A stretch of 64,000 nt of DNA, from assembly GCA_002077065.1 (NCBI GenBank), contig NAJO01000001.1, positions 1,116,001 through 1,180,000 of the forward strand, written 5' to 3'. This DNA is from Cryoendolithus antarcticus (taxonomy: Eukaryota; Ascomycota; Dothideomycetes; Cladosporiales; Cladosporiaceae). Positions 43,786 to 54,261 of the stretch are shown here, piece by piece. The translations under genes and the position numbers were made by a program. Below the pieces are notes generated by a model that saw nothing but the letters and a program-made list of their open reading frames with translations, did no database searches and was not told the DNA's origin. Numbering within the stretch: the first letter of the stretch is position 1; the number at the start of each line of letters is the position of its first letter.

Positions 43786-46311
43786 CTACCACATCTGACA
43801 ACTCTGAAATCCTCCCTGACCATTCTCCGCATTTTCAAGATTCTGCCACTCTTGTGCACCATATGTCACGATGCTCTGCGTCACGGGCTCAACATACTCA
43901 TTCGATGATGGCCTCAATGTCGTGGAGTGGCTCGACATCGCGTCTGCATCATCCCAAGGCATAGCTAGATGGATCTGCCCGTTGGATCTCACGCTGCTTG
44001 CTGGCCTGCTGGTCACCGCCTGGAAGGCCTGCGATGATCGACTATGCCTCTCCCAAGAGCCATAGTCTGGCTGCTGCAGCACCGCGCCGTTACGAAGCTT
44101 CGAGACTCGGTCAGTGTAGTGTGACACGGTGCTCCGGACTCGCTGATTATACTGCTGGAGCTCACTCGGCCTGACGCCGACCGTGTAAGGTGCTTGCGGG
44201 CTACCGTCGACTTGCGGCAGCTGGTGCCAGCCAGTGTTCGAGCCATCGTCGCTGCCATGGAATTGATGTTGCAGGGTGCTCGATCCGTGACTCGCAACAG
44301 GGTTTGCGCCCAGTGGGGTTGGTGATTCCTGCGCCTCGCGAGCACAAGCGTACGGCGCTGCTGCGCTTCGTCCGGCCCAGTCTTGAGTGTAGACTGGATA
44401 CTGTGGCTGCGGTGGCATGGTAGGTACGGAATAGCTGCCGCCGTAGCCAAGTGGGCGGGACGTGGCGACAGGCGGAGATCTGACCTTCGATCCTGCTAGA
44501 CTGGGTACCATATACTGGCCGCGGCTACTGCTGGAGACGACAGTAAGCTGCTCGTCACGCTGCTCTTTCCACTCTTCGTATGTAAGCGTAGCTCCTGGAT
44601 CGTCAAAGCTCTCGCCTGGCAGTCGTACTGCTGTTTGGCGTGGTGAGCACACCGCATTGGGTGCGACACTGAGCGGATGAGGTGAGATCCAGCCAGCGCC
44701 CGCAAACTTCGTTTTGCAGTGCGATTCGAATGACTCGCGCGCCGAAGGCTGGCTACCTATCTCGCTGCCGTTCTGCTGAGGTGTGATGACACCCCGTGCT
44801 CCATTCGCTGTCTGATTATGATAACAAGACTGCGCGCCCCAATTAGCTGGTGAAGTATTGACTGCTTGTATGACTGATGCCGGAGATTGCACCACCGACG
44901 CCTGCCTTGTTGAGAACAATTGACTGCCAGCATGCACGATACGCTGCTGGTGGGAACTATTCATTGGCATAGCAGCCGTCTGTGATCGCGGGGGGATGGA
45001 GACCACATGCTGGCTGCTCTGCCGACTGCTGTAGCCTCCACGTGAAGGAGCCTCGGCAAGACTTCGTGATGCCGGCTTTGATGCCGAGACCCTCGTCATG
45101 TCGGCCTGCAAAGGGGGTGCTGAAGTTCTGCGGCCAGAGGGCGCAGTCTCTGCAAATATGTCGAAGCCGCCGACACCGCCTCCGAAGTCATGCAAGGTAG
45201 TAGAGCTGCGATCCGTGTGGACCGAAGGCGCTTTGTAATTCGAGCCGTTCTCCTTGCTGCTGTGCTTGCTGGCTGGCATGCTAGCGATCTTCTGCGCAAC
45301 ACCCAGAATCTGATTCGGAGTCACTGAGACCGCAGGCGATCGCCGTTCGCTTGCCTGTTTCACAGTTGTGGGCGGCTCTCTGGGCACGCTGGCTATCGAT
45401 TCTGCCACCGTAAGGATATTCTGTTCTGTGATACCGAGCCTTGTGCTCAGTGCTCTGTCGACTGTGTTCTGCTCGCTGGCCGTCTTGCCGTCCTTGCCTT
45501 TGCCCGGTTTGCCACCATTTTTGCTCTTGTTGCCCTTGCCGGCCTTACCAACGTGGTCTGGCTGCGCGGCATCGACAAAAGGCTCCACGGCATCTGGCAG
45601 ATGTGCTTTGGCAATATCATTCGCTTGTGGGCTGGAGGGTTGCGCCTGACACCGTACTTTTGTCAGTGCTGCGGTTGGCAGGTTTACAAAGACCTCTTCA
45701 CCTGTCTTGCTCACGATTCGGACCTTTTGTAGACCTGGAGCCACACTCGGACTTTTCCCTGCTTTCGATCTGGTCCCAGGCTCTGGATAAACCTTGGCCG
45801 TCACTGAAGCGGTCTTTGTGAATAGCGCAGCTTCTGCAGCTGTGCCATTGACACGATCGTGCCCAAGAGCAGTCCCATTCTGTGCCTGAACATGGACCTG
45901 CGCACGCTCCTTGCTGCTGGTGATTTGAGGTACAGCAAAGAGAGCGCGCTGCTTGGTAGGCGGCTCGGTGGTACGAACACTCTTCGTTGACGATACACTT
46001 CCAGGTTTTGTGGCATTTAGTGTCACCGCTCTCTTTGCCGCTGCGGCGCGATCGTCAAGTGTAGCCTTCGTCAGCTGACGCACGAGATCATTTCCCAACG
46101 GCTTGACATGGCCAGCAGTGCTACGAAGTGGCGCATAACCGACAGCCGTGGGACAGCAGTCATCGATGAAAGATCCAGTACTGCTGGCAACATCCCAGTG
46201 GCCGTCACGAGGTCCGTTGGCCTGCGCATCAGAGCGAACGGACGGCGCAAAGCGAGCTGGCCATGGTGCAGCCCCGAATGAATCATCGATGCAGCTCTGG
46301 AAGTCGGACAT
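43786..46311 (-). CDS. large disordered hypothetical protein, 841 aa
   Basis: A single uninterrupted frame of 841 codons. Composition is rich in Ser, Ala, Pro, Gln and Thr with few hydrophobic segments, so most of the protein is likely disordered. Features: a Lys/Gly run (GKAGKGNKSKNGGKPGKGKD, about residues 260-280); two similar short segments (ITEQNILTVAESIASVP and VTPNQILGVAQKIASMP) spaced about 50 residues apart, perhaps short interaction motifs; a C-terminal Tyr/Gln-rich part; and a helical segment LTYEEWKEQRDEQL. No signal peptide or enzyme motif. Unknown; could be a scaffold or regulatory protein. Confidence 0.75.
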   Translation of the reverse strand: MSDFQSCIDDSFGAAPWPARFAPSVRSDAQANGPRDGHWDVASSTGSFIDDCCPTAVGYAPLRSTAGHVKPLGNDLVRQLTKATLDDRAAAAKRAVTLNATKPGSVSSTKSVRTTEPPTKQRALFAVPQITSSKERAQVHVQAQNGTALGHDRVNGTAAEAALFTKTASVTAKVYPEPGTRSKAGKSPSVAPGLQKVRIVSKTGEEVFVNLPTAALTKVRCQAQPSSPQANDIAKAHLPDAVEPFVDAAQPDHVGKAGKGNKSKNGGKPGKGKDGKTASEQNTVDRALSTRLGITEQNILTVAESIASVPREPPTTVKQASERRSPAVSVTPNQILGVAQKIASMPASKHSSKENGSNYKAPSVHTDRSSTTLHDFGGGVGGFDIFAETAPSGRRTSAPPLQADMTRVSASKPASRSLAEAPSRGGYSSRQSSQHVVSIPPRSQTAAMPMNSSHQQRIVHAGSQLFSTRQASVVQSPASVIQAVNTSPANWGAQSCYHNQTANGARGVITPQQNGSEIGSQPSARESFESHCKTKFAGAGWISPHPLSVAPNAVCSPRQTAVRLPGESFDDPGATLTYEEWKEQRDEQLTVVSSSSRGQYMVPSLAGSKVRSPPVATSRPLGYGGSYSVPTMPPQPQYPVYTQDWAGRSAAAPYACAREAQESPTPLGANPVASHGSSTLQHQFHGSDDGSNTGWHQLPQVDGSPQAPYTVGVRPSELQQYNQRVRSTVSHYTDRVSKLRNGAVLQQPDYGSWERHSRSSQAFQAVTSRPASSVRSNGQIHLAMPWDDADAMSSHSTTLRPSSNEYVEPVTQSIVTYGAQEWQNLENAENGQGGFQSCQMW

Positions 46312-46535
46312 GGCGATGACCGTAGTTGAGTGCTGTCGGCGCCGTGAGATCTAGCAGCGAGTTGCACCAGAGGACTAAATCTGTCGCATGCTGTAGTCAG
46401 TGAGCGAAGTGAAGTCGCGCACGACGTCGAGCTGAGCTTCAGTTCGTCGGTAGGATATGCATTTTCGTTGAGGCAGTTCTAGGAAGGTACGACCGACCCT
46501 TGCGCGAGTAGCTCAACTCCATCACTGCCGTCCGA

Positions 46536-47357
46536 CTACAGCTTGGCCTTCTCCGTCGCCTTCTCCTGCTCCCACTGCCGCTTGATGTACCAGCTGCGCG
46601 CATAGCTGTAGCCGCCACTCGCGATAGCGAGAGGAGGGAACGCTAGTAAGAGCCATGACCACCACACTGGACTACCTACTTTCACCTCTTGCATCACCCT
46701 ATCAATCTCCCTCTTCAGGTGATCCTGATCCCCGTCATTCCAGACCACAACACCAGCCTTGGGTCCTCTGCGCAGACATCGCTCTGCCTTGTCTCGCACA
46801 TCCCACTGCGCGGCGACTCGATTCTTCGCATCCTCTTCCGTCAGATGTGCGTCTCGTGCACGAAGTCTTTGAAATTGCGTTTCGGCGTCCTTGACCGCCA
46901 CGACCATGATCGTTCCGCAGAGCGGCTCCCAACCTGACTCGAACAGTAATGGCACGTCTAGCACAACCGCCCATTCGCCTTTCAAGTATGCAGACCCCAT
47001 TTGTCTGTACATCTCCGAGCGGACGGCAGGATGCACGATCTTGTTGAGTGCCTTCCTGTCCTCGTCTTTGCCTTGACCGAACACTTTCCTACCCAATGCA
47101 GGCCGGTTCAGCGGTCTGCCCTTGCCATTCGGTCCTTGCTCGCCGCCATTCTCGGGTGAAGCAGGAAGTAGCAGATCGGGCGTCGACGGTCCGAAGTGAG
47201 CCACGATTTTATTGTAGCCTGAAGTGCCTGGCTCTACAACTTGTCGAGCAACCTTGTCGGCGTCAACTACGGGCAGGTTGTACGGCGGGGCAGCAAGAAT
47301 TTGAGACACGGTCGACTTGCCTGTAGCAATGCTACCTGTCAAACCTAGGAGAAGCAT
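46536..47357 (-). CDS. dephospho-CoA kinase (Cab5 type)
   Basis: Last step of coenzyme A synthesis: phosphorylates dephospho-CoA at the 3' hydroxyl. Intronless, 273 aa. P-loop GSIATGKST (about 8-16); VVDADKVARQV at 29-39; IVHPAVRSEM; and the lid region DVPLLFESGWE, all typical. A fungal C-terminal extension carries one membrane helix (WWSWLLLAFPPLAIASGGYSY) and a basic tail ending AKL. The helix suggests a membrane-bound enzyme; AKL resembles a peroxisomal signal but may be irrelevant behind a membrane anchor. Confidence 0.93.
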   Translation of the reverse strand: MLLLGLTGSIATGKSTVSQILAAPPYNLPVVDADKVARQVVEPGTSGYNKIVAHFGPSTPDLLLPASPENGGEQGPNGKGRPLNRPALGRKVFGQGKDEDRKALNKIVHPAVRSEMYRQMGSAYLKGEWAVVLDVPLLFESGWEPLCGTIMVVAVKDAETQFQRLRARDAHLTEEDAKNRVAAQWDVRDKAERCLRRGPKAGVVVWNDGDQDHLKREIDRVMQEVKVGSPVWWSWLLLAFPPLAIASGGYSYARSWYIKRQWEQEKATEKAKL

Positions 47358-47760
47358 GTTGGCGTGTGGTGCCCACTACAAAGGATGATCTCGCAGTCGA
47401 CGAAGCTGGAATCATGTGTGCAGCAACCCGACGTCAGTACCTCCCGACCTTGGGCTTTCAGTCAGTCTTGGCGAACGCCGTCCACTCAACGGCAGACCTC
47501 ACTACCTAGTCCTGTGCCTCCTAACACCCATCTTTGCAACATCAGCAGATTGACATGCCAAGTCCCGTCCGAAGCTGCATTCGTCTAAAGCCTTCGCTTG
47601 AGAGTGAAGCGCTCGATTACGTTCGCCAGACAGACGGGGCGACATACGCGCCGCAACATCGAAAACATGTCCTTTGATCTCGCGAAGGCTACGTCTACGC
47701 GTAGGGTACTAAATCTCCTGAGCTCAGTGACGATTTCATCGATCTTATGAAGCTGTCCGC
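47358..47760. promoter_or_regulatory. divergent intergenic region (CoA kinase / F-box)
   Basis: About 400 bp between two head-to-head starts; contains both promoters. No coding content recognised. Confidence 0.45.
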
Positions 47761-49326
47761 ATGGATGCTGCACGGATGGACCGACTGATTGAGCTCCCGT
47801 CCGAACTCATACACTCGATATCTGAATTCGCAGGCTTGATAGACCGAGTCTTACTACTTCATCTGCGATTGGCATGCCGTCAATTACAGAAGTGTGCAGA
47901 CGACGCCTTCCTTGACACTTTCTTCACGTCTCGATGGCACCTCTACACAGATCACAGTTTGCCTCTATTATTGGAGATATCCCAGGATGAACGTTTCCGT
48001 CGTCGCTTATCGCGACTTACTATCCACACTCCCGCTGCACCTCTTTTCAGTCTCGAAGACCATGCCTTTCGTTGTCACGGGCTTGGTGCGCTTTGCAGTC
48101 CCAAACGCAATACGGCCTGGGCTTCTACCAAGGACGGAGACTTCCTCTGGCGCGACTGGGAAGAACGCGCCTACGATATTGAAGAAGACTGCTCTGCGAT
48201 ACTCGAGGCGAGTCTGGTTGAACTGAAGCTTGCTGGTGTCATACCATCTCTGGCGGCCGCTGGGTATACGGACTACAGGTCGCAGGTCGGCATTCCATAC
48301 GGTCTGACCACCGCTAAGCGGGCGTTACGGAACATGTGCGATTATAGCAGTTCCTTTCGTAATCGAAGCGATAATGCGGCAGTATCACGTATGCTTGTTG
48401 CCATCGTCAGAGCTGACTTCCCAGTCGCGGAACTGAATATCCGCGGTCCCAACATGGATGCTCCTTGCGAACCTGTGGCCTTTGCACCCATGGTAGCGGC
48501 GCTAAACTTTCCGTGGAATAACCTTGTGAAGCTCAGCACTGCTGTCCACTCCGGTAATCTGTGCTGTACCGACGCGTGGGCCGACGCGTGGAGTCCGTTA
48601 CAGAATTGGCTGGCTTCCCTCCGCAGCTTACAGACGCTCGCGATCAACTTCGAAGTACAGGAAACAAATCTCGACTGGTATGATGACATATTATATGATG
48701 TAGGAAAGTGGAATCGATTGGCAGCGTGTCTGGGACATGCTCCGCTCTTCAGTCTGATGCTGGGCGTTGGTCACATGCCTTACGCCGGGCTTATTCTTCT
48801 CCTCGAATCATTGAAGACTCGCTTAAGACATCTCATCATTTCGAACGCCAGACTCTTGGACTATGAGAGCAATGATGATCTCATATGGCCCAGAGCATTT
48901 CAATGCATAGCGGATAGCCTTAGGCTGGAGCATCTTGAGTTCCATGAATTCAGCCACGAGGATGACTCACACATGGCGACGCTCGACGATACTTCCCCTT
49001 TCGTCGCCAATGGCACGCCGAAGTCCGTGAGAGCCTCGTTGGAGCACTTCATCGCAACGGTGAAGTTTGAATACGATGGTGCAGGGCCACAGAGAGACGA
49101 CGCACCCTGGCATGCTCCGGCTAAGGCGGAGACTGAGGCGTGTACCTCCGTCCCCCATACTGACGTCGACAATGAGCACGAGGTATATTCTGAGTATGGG
49201 GACGAGGATGACTACGGTGCTTCGTTCGATGACTTTGACGTGCAGGCCATAGACTTTCTCGTGTCTCAGCGCTGTGACGACAGGTATGCTCAAGGCTCTG
49301 AGACTGAACGTGAGGGGACGAATTGA
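47761..49326 (+). CDS. F-box-like protein, 521 aa
   Basis: Intronless. Residues about 8-50 (RLIELPSELIHSISEFAGL, then LLHLRLACRQLQ) form an F-box-like motif, the part that would bind Skp1 in an SCF ubiquitin ligase. The rest contains leucine-rich segments such as LASLRSLQTLAINFEVQ and LEHLEFHEFSH that could form an irregular LRR-type substrate-binding surface. The C-terminal 60 residues are acidic (HEVYSEYGDEDDYGASFDDF). Fungal genomes carry many such rapidly changing F-box proteins; the target is unknown. Confidence 0.75.
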   Translation: MDAARMDRLIELPSELIHSISEFAGLIDRVLLLHLRLACRQLQKCADDAFLDTFFTSRWHLYTDHSLPLLLEISQDERFRRRLSRLTIHTPAAPLFSLEDHAFRCHGLGALCSPKRNTAWASTKDGDFLWRDWEERAYDIEEDCSAILEASLVELKLAGVIPSLAAAGYTDYRSQVGIPYGLTTAKRALRNMCDYSSSFRNRSDNAAVSRMLVAIVRADFPVAELNIRGPNMDAPCEPVAFAPMVAALNFPWNNLVKLSTAVHSGNLCCTDAWADAWSPLQNWLASLRSLQTLAINFEVQETNLDWYDDILYDVGKWNRLAACLGHAPLFSLMLGVGHMPYAGLILLLESLKTRLRHLIISNARLLDYESNDDLIWPRAFQCIADSLRLEHLEFHEFSHEDDSHMATLDDTSPFVANGTPKSVRASLEHFIATVKFEYDGAGPQRDDAPWHAPAKAETEACTSVPHTDVDNEHEVYSEYGDEDDYGASFDDFDVQAIDFLVSQRCDDRYAQGSETEREGTN

Positions 49327-49646
49327 TTCAAGCGCGACGGCACCCCGGAAGATATTGAGTCTATGCTGCGCGAGCAAATGCGTACCGAGCGCTTTGTAGA
49401 TACGAGCCATATGAAATATACCACGATGCGGCTTCGGCGAATACGCTACTCAACGCTGTTTGGGATGGCCAAGTATGATAATGAGCAGCACACACGCAGA
49501 GGCACTCTGTTCCTTGAGGCTGAGACTTAGATGAAATCACTTCTCGTGGGTGGTTGAGAAATGCACTTTCGCCAGCTCAGCACTCCTGGTGATGCTCATG
49601 TACACCGCACCGGCTATATATGGTCTTGTACAAGGACCCTATTGCC
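49327..49646. other. intergenic between convergent genes
   Basis: About 320 bp between the F-box gene end and the transporter gene end. Nothing coding recognised. Confidence 0.45.
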
Positions 49647-50666
49647 TCATACCATATCGCGCTTAGTCTTCTCGCTTTTGCCCTTGATGTACTTGCTCAG
49701 GTCGCCAACCGGCAACGAAATAGGGAAATCGACAGCCTCGAGGATCATGGAGAACCACTGCATAGTGTGTCAGTCAAGGTCTGCGACTCGCAAGGACGTG
49801 CCAACTTACGAGATACCATGCCACCATCGATGCTGCGAACGCAAAGGCCGCACCCACGACCCTGCATGACTTGCTCAAAGTGGCCATTCCCACAGCACCA
49901 TAGAAGTACGATGCCGAGAGGCAAGGGAAAGTGACCGTGAAGCAGGCCAGAATGATGACCAAACAGATGTTCGTCCGAAGCGCCGCGATCGTATAGAACA
50001 GACAGAGGACTGCCATAAAGACCAAGAAGAAAGCGAATGAGTTGTAGAAAGCGGCGACATCCTCGCCGTAGCCGTTGATCGCATTGTAAAATGGTGTGAG
50101 TGTCGCCCCAAACGTACCCCACTGGGAGAAAGCGTCAGACTTAGCACATGCTCGCCATGGGATGGAATACTTACGAAACCGCCGAATGTGAAGAATACAA
50201 CGGCAGGGAACGTATTTCCCAAGATCCACTCTCCAATTCCGCTGTTCAGTTTCGTCAGCAGCTGCAGAGACTCTTGACGGAAGGCTGACGTACCCGGCAT
50301 AGAGCAAAATCGCGGCAAAATAGAAGTATGACCCAATGCCGGCTGACGCGTTTCCAGTTCCACCGCCAGCGCCTCGCCAGCCCATGAGCATAATAGTCGC
50401 AGGAGTGTTGGCAAGGAGGAAGCCGCCCAAGGCACTGTTTTCGCCGTCAGTACATCATCTTAGCCCAGGGAGTTCACTACGAGAGCATACATTGGAGTAG
50501 GGTTGCCGAATGTAAGGCGTAGGTTGCCTGCTACTGCTTGCTCGGGCTGCAGATAGAGCTTCTCGAAGTGCGAGGGAGTAGGCTTCAGGATGTTGATGTC
50601 TTCGAGCTCCTCGACGCCATGGTGCTTGTGAGGCGGAGTCTCAATCTCGTCGTGAGTGCGAGACAT
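49647..50666 (-). CDS. GPR1/FUN34/YaaH family acetate transporter
   Basis: Plasma-membrane carrier or channel for acetate (Ady2/AcpA family), six helices. Five exons: 50491-50666, 50294-50434, 50175-50241, 49810-50121 and 49647-49757; introns 52-56 bp; 268 aa. After a polar N-terminus with HHGVEELEDIN comes the signature FGNPTPIALGGFLL (the first Ile codon is split by intron 1). Helices follow with FFTFGGF and WGTFGATLTPFYNAI, then a helix pair (FAFFLVFMAVLCLFYTIAA and NICLVIILACFTVTF). The C-terminus is charged (KYIKGKSEKTKRDMV). Usually induced on acetate or other two-carbon sources; the promoter was not analysed for facB sites. Confidence 0.93.
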
Positions 50667-51997
50667 CTTTGCTTGTTACTGATCAAGAATACTCAGGGTC
50701 GTGGTAATCGAGATGAAGAGAAGTGCTCAGTGAGAAGGATAGAAGGGATCGATGGAGTTGTAGTACGTCGTGGGTACTCATCCTCTTATGCTACCCCTGG
50801 CCCGTGTGGTCGAGCCCATGTCCGCAAGACATCTCCGCAAGACATCTCCGTAAGACATTCCCGCCAGCCATACTTGTGAACCTTGATAAGTAGCATCTAG
50901 CCCAATGGACTACCAGGTATGGGAACAATACCAGTGAAGTCTAGCCGAAGTCTGGCCTCCCTGAAGCAATCCCGCGTATTGTTTTAGCGAGCCACGCCGG
51001 GAGGCTACGTTTCCGCAGACCTCACAAGTAGCTACAACAGGCAAGCTGTCAGTGCTGGAGCGAGACTAAACTGTCGTCTCGACCACCCGGGTTTACGGTT
51101 CGGCCTTCGCGCGAAAGGAGCAATGCACAAGTCGCTCGGACGTTGCTGCATCTCGCGGCTCGCTGTCCCAGTGAACTACAAGGAATGTACGTAACATATG
51201 CACAATTGCGCGTTCGGTTCGAAGTATAGTTGGTGGTCTAGACCATGAGGCGACGAGGGTGCACTCTCATTGGCGGTAATAAAGTCATTCATCTGGAGAC
51301 AAGCACGTGTTCCCCGCGTTTCGACAAAGCTTGTGTGCCGCCGTAATCTCGCCGATCATATGAGCTGGCAGGATCTGGCGATTGGCGGAACACCTCCATA
51401 GTCTGGTGCATGTCTGTAGCCTGCATCCAGCGGCAGCGATTGCTGTCTTGTCGCACTGATCATGCGATCGATTTCTGCAATTGCGTTCGTAGATCCGCAC
51501 GGCAAAGTTCGCAAGTGCAGAGTACGGCTGGCGTGTGCGCATGTCGATCTCATATAGCATGCTGTCGGCGCCCACAACTGCGAGCTGGCCTGCGAACACG
51601 CGTAGGGCTATATGTCTAGTGTCGTCGCTGTGCTGAGTCTCGAATCGAGGGCACACTCCACCATTTGGTGTTCATCACATCTATGCTAGAAGTCTGCCAA
51701 CAAACCATCTCTGAGGTCGTTCCTCGCGTCAGAATGGAGGTGATTTTCGGGCAGCGACCGTGCTGCTGATACCTGTCCTAAACTCTGTGCCAGAACTGGA
51801 GCACTTGTGAAGGTTAGGATCGCCGTCGTCCAGCAGTGACGTTATTCCAGGGAAGTCGCATAGAAGGCTGGCAAAGCTGGAGGTCTGGCTCTATCAAGGA
51901 CTTCATGTCCAGTGCGGTTTGACACGGGCCCCTGGGTATAGAGACTCGAGCTTAATCGACCATAATGGTCGATAGAACAATCCTCGGCGACTGAGGA
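50667..51997. other. intergenic, no gene seen
   Basis: About 1.3 kb. It starts with the transporter promoter, which has a small tandem repeat (50824-50862). A 124-codon minus frame (51285-51656) lacks an ATG start and has no recognisable content. Confidence 0.45.
50824..50862 (+). repeat. three tandem copies of a 13-bp unit
   Basis: GCAAGACATCTCC occurs twice exactly and once with changes (GTAAGACATTCCC). It lies about 160 bp upstream of the transporter start. Possibly a slipped repeat in the promoter; no function known. Confidence 0.75.
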
Positions 51998-52885
51998 TCA
52001 GCCATGTCTGAGCACTCGTACTGCATCCATCTCGCCACCGAGATCAGCGAACAGCTGCGTGAGAATTAGGGTAGACGCGCTGTCCCCAGCCGAGATGGCA
52101 GTCCACAGCGCTGCGGAGAGGTCGAGTATGATTGTCTTCCGCAGCCCGTCGATACGAGGCCGTAGTGTGGCTAAGAAGGGGTGAGAACTGCTGATTGCTT
52201 CGGCTTGCCGAGTGATGAGCATGTAGCTCACGCATTGGCGGTCGAGTCTTCGAATTCTGCGTGATAGCACCCCATTACTACTGCCAGTCTGATTCGAGTC
52301 ATCCACGCCATCGTCAATGTCGAATTCGTCACTTTCGTCGTCAAGTGCTTCCCCATCAGCAGTCCCGAGTCTCCCCTCGAGCTCCTCCACTCTGTTAGCA
52401 AGATCCAGCAGCTTCCTGCCAAGTACCACTTCCTTCCTGACGCCCTTTCTGGCATCCAAAGCCGTCTTGGTCTCGGACGCTCGCTCTCTCACAGCACGCC
52501 TGATGCCCTCAACCTCCCTCTGGAAAGCCAGCAACCCGACCCTAACGCCCTCAACCTTCTCGCCACCATCCCGGAGATCACCTCCCAAAGATGGAAACTC
52601 CTCGTAATTACCATTGACCAGGTCCATCAACTCGCGATTGAGCAATTGACTTCGCTGACGGAGATCTGATCTCAGATCTTCGAGCGTTTGATGCCGGTTC
52701 CTTAGAGATGAGAGATACGTTTGTGGGTCGAAATCCAGTCCCAGGAAATCCCGTCGAGGCAGCTCTGTGGGATATGGGAGAGTGTCCTGGTCATCGTCGT
52801 TGTCAGAGCCATATGCTGGGGAGTCCGTGTAGGCCGGGGTGGAGGATGCAGACTGCGACGGGCTGGCGAGGAGGAATGCACTCAT
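51998..52885 (-). CDS. cog2: conserved oligomeric Golgi complex subunit 2
   Basis: Tethering-complex subunit for retrograde traffic inside the Golgi. Intronless, 295 aa, the short form usual in moulds. The conserved COG2 N-terminal domain starts near residue 43 with LPRRDFLGLDFDPQTYLSSL and continues through a long coiled-coil-prone region (LRSDLRQRSQLLNRELMDLVN; VEGVRVGLLAFQREVEGIRRAV). An acidic linker (DDESDEFDIDDGVDD) separates it from a helical C-terminal part. Head-to-head with the L1 gene, 200 bp between starts. Confidence 0.9.
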   Translation of the reverse strand: MSAFLLASPSQSASSTPAYTDSPAYGSDNDDDQDTLPYPTELPRRDFLGLDFDPQTYLSSLRNRHQTLEDLRSDLRQRSQLLNRELMDLVNGNYEEFPSLGGDLRDGGEKVEGVRVGLLAFQREVEGIRRAVRERASETKTALDARKGVRKEVVLGRKLLDLANRVEELEGRLGTADGEALDDESDEFDIDDGVDDSNQTGSSNGVLSRRIRRLDRQCVSYMLITRQAEAISSSHPFLATLRPRIDGLRKTIILDLSAALWTAISAGDSASTLILTQLFADLGGEMDAVRVLRHG

Positions 52886-53085
52886 CGTGACGATTCAGTG
52901 CTCCAGGCGGCACTTCTGCGGATCTTCACATGGTGTGATTGCGAACATGAAGTTGTGAGGGTACGGATACATTTTGTACACACAAAGTGCTTTCATAGTG
53001 CGGGAGTAGCCGCTCTCCCCCGAACGTGCATTGAGACACCCTCCCTCGACATATCCTCATACCAACATCACATTGACACAGTATC

Positions 53086-54082
53086 ATGGCGGCCGCACGC
53101 TTCTGTCCCGCCTGTCTATCGCGCACCTCGCCGTCGACCCTCCTGCGCCCCTCTCGTGCCGCTGCGCAGGCCTCGTTCACACGATCATTCTCCTCAACCC
53201 CCTCCCAAGCACTCCATGCCTCCACACCTCTCGCTGCAGTACAATCCGCAAACGCCGCAAAGTACAAGCGGAGAGATCTGCCGACATCTAGTAAAAAGCG
53301 GAAAGGGCGAACCACATACTCTACGCCAGACCTGAAGAATGCGATACAATTCTCGCTCGTGGATGCTATGCGGTACGCCACAGCCTACAGCTCATGTTTC
53401 GAGCAGCTACTAATGTGATGTTAGGTACCTCCGCGCAGCTGAAGTAGGCGTCTCTCCAACAGTCTCCAAATACGAACTCCACATCAAGCTCAAAACACCC
53501 AAAAACGGCGCCGTAGTGCGGAATCGAATGCGACTTCCTCATCCCGTCAAAACCGACCTCCGGATCTGCGTGATAGCGCCGCCTGACTCAGCGGCAGGCA
53601 AAGCAGCGAAAGCCGCCGGAGCCTCGCTAGTAGGCGAAGAACACGTCTTCGACATGATCAGAGAAGGCAAGATCGACTTCGAACGCTGCATCTGCCACAC
53701 AGACTCCCTAGCAAAGCTCTCCAAATCCGGCGTAGCCCGAATACTGGGCCCGAGAGGTCTGATGCCCTCAGCGAAGACCAATACGGTGGTGAAGGACGTG
53801 TCTACGAGTGTGAAGGACATGGTGGGTGCATCGGAGTACAGAGAGCGGGCAGGCGTCATTCGAATGGCTATAGGGCAGCTGGGTTTCACGCCGGAGGAAA
53901 TGCAGAGGAATATTAGGGCTTTTGTGGAGGCGCTGAAGAAGGACATGGCTGGGCTGAGCGATCGGACGGCGAAGGAGATACATGAGGTTGTGTTGAGTTC
54001 GACGCATGGGCCGGGGCTCAGTTTGAGTGGGGAGTTCAGGAGTGCGGAGAGTGTGCCGACGGCGGATCTGAGTCCGCTATAG
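53086..54082 (+). CDS. mrpl1: mitochondrial large-subunit ribosomal protein L1
   Basis: uL1 of the mitochondrial ribosome, forming the L1 stalk. Two exons, 53086-53372 and 53425-54082, with a 52-bp intron carrying CTAAT and TTAG, 314 aa. The presequence is long and Ser/Arg-rich (MAAARFCPACLSRTSPSTLL..., RSFSST). The L1 fold has DLRICVIAP and the diagnostic ILGPRGLMPSAKTNTV; CICHTDSL lies in between. The end is acidic/Ser-rich. Confidence 0.94.
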
Positions 54083-54261
54083 AGCCGTATGAAGCAGTTA
54101 ATCGAAGACTTGTCGAGAAGCAGTCCGAGTGCCCGCACCGCCAGCGATGAGTGCCGTGTCGCAGATCGCATCCCAGCGAGTATGCACGCGACGCGCGCTA
54201 CACGAAAGCCTTGCTTGTACATGTGCGTTACAGAAGCGAGGGCTTCCGCACAAGCGAAGGT

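Noticed and set aside
51285..51656. 124-codon minus frame in the 50.7-52.0 kb gap
   Set aside because: No ATG at its start, no motif, no adjoining exon found.
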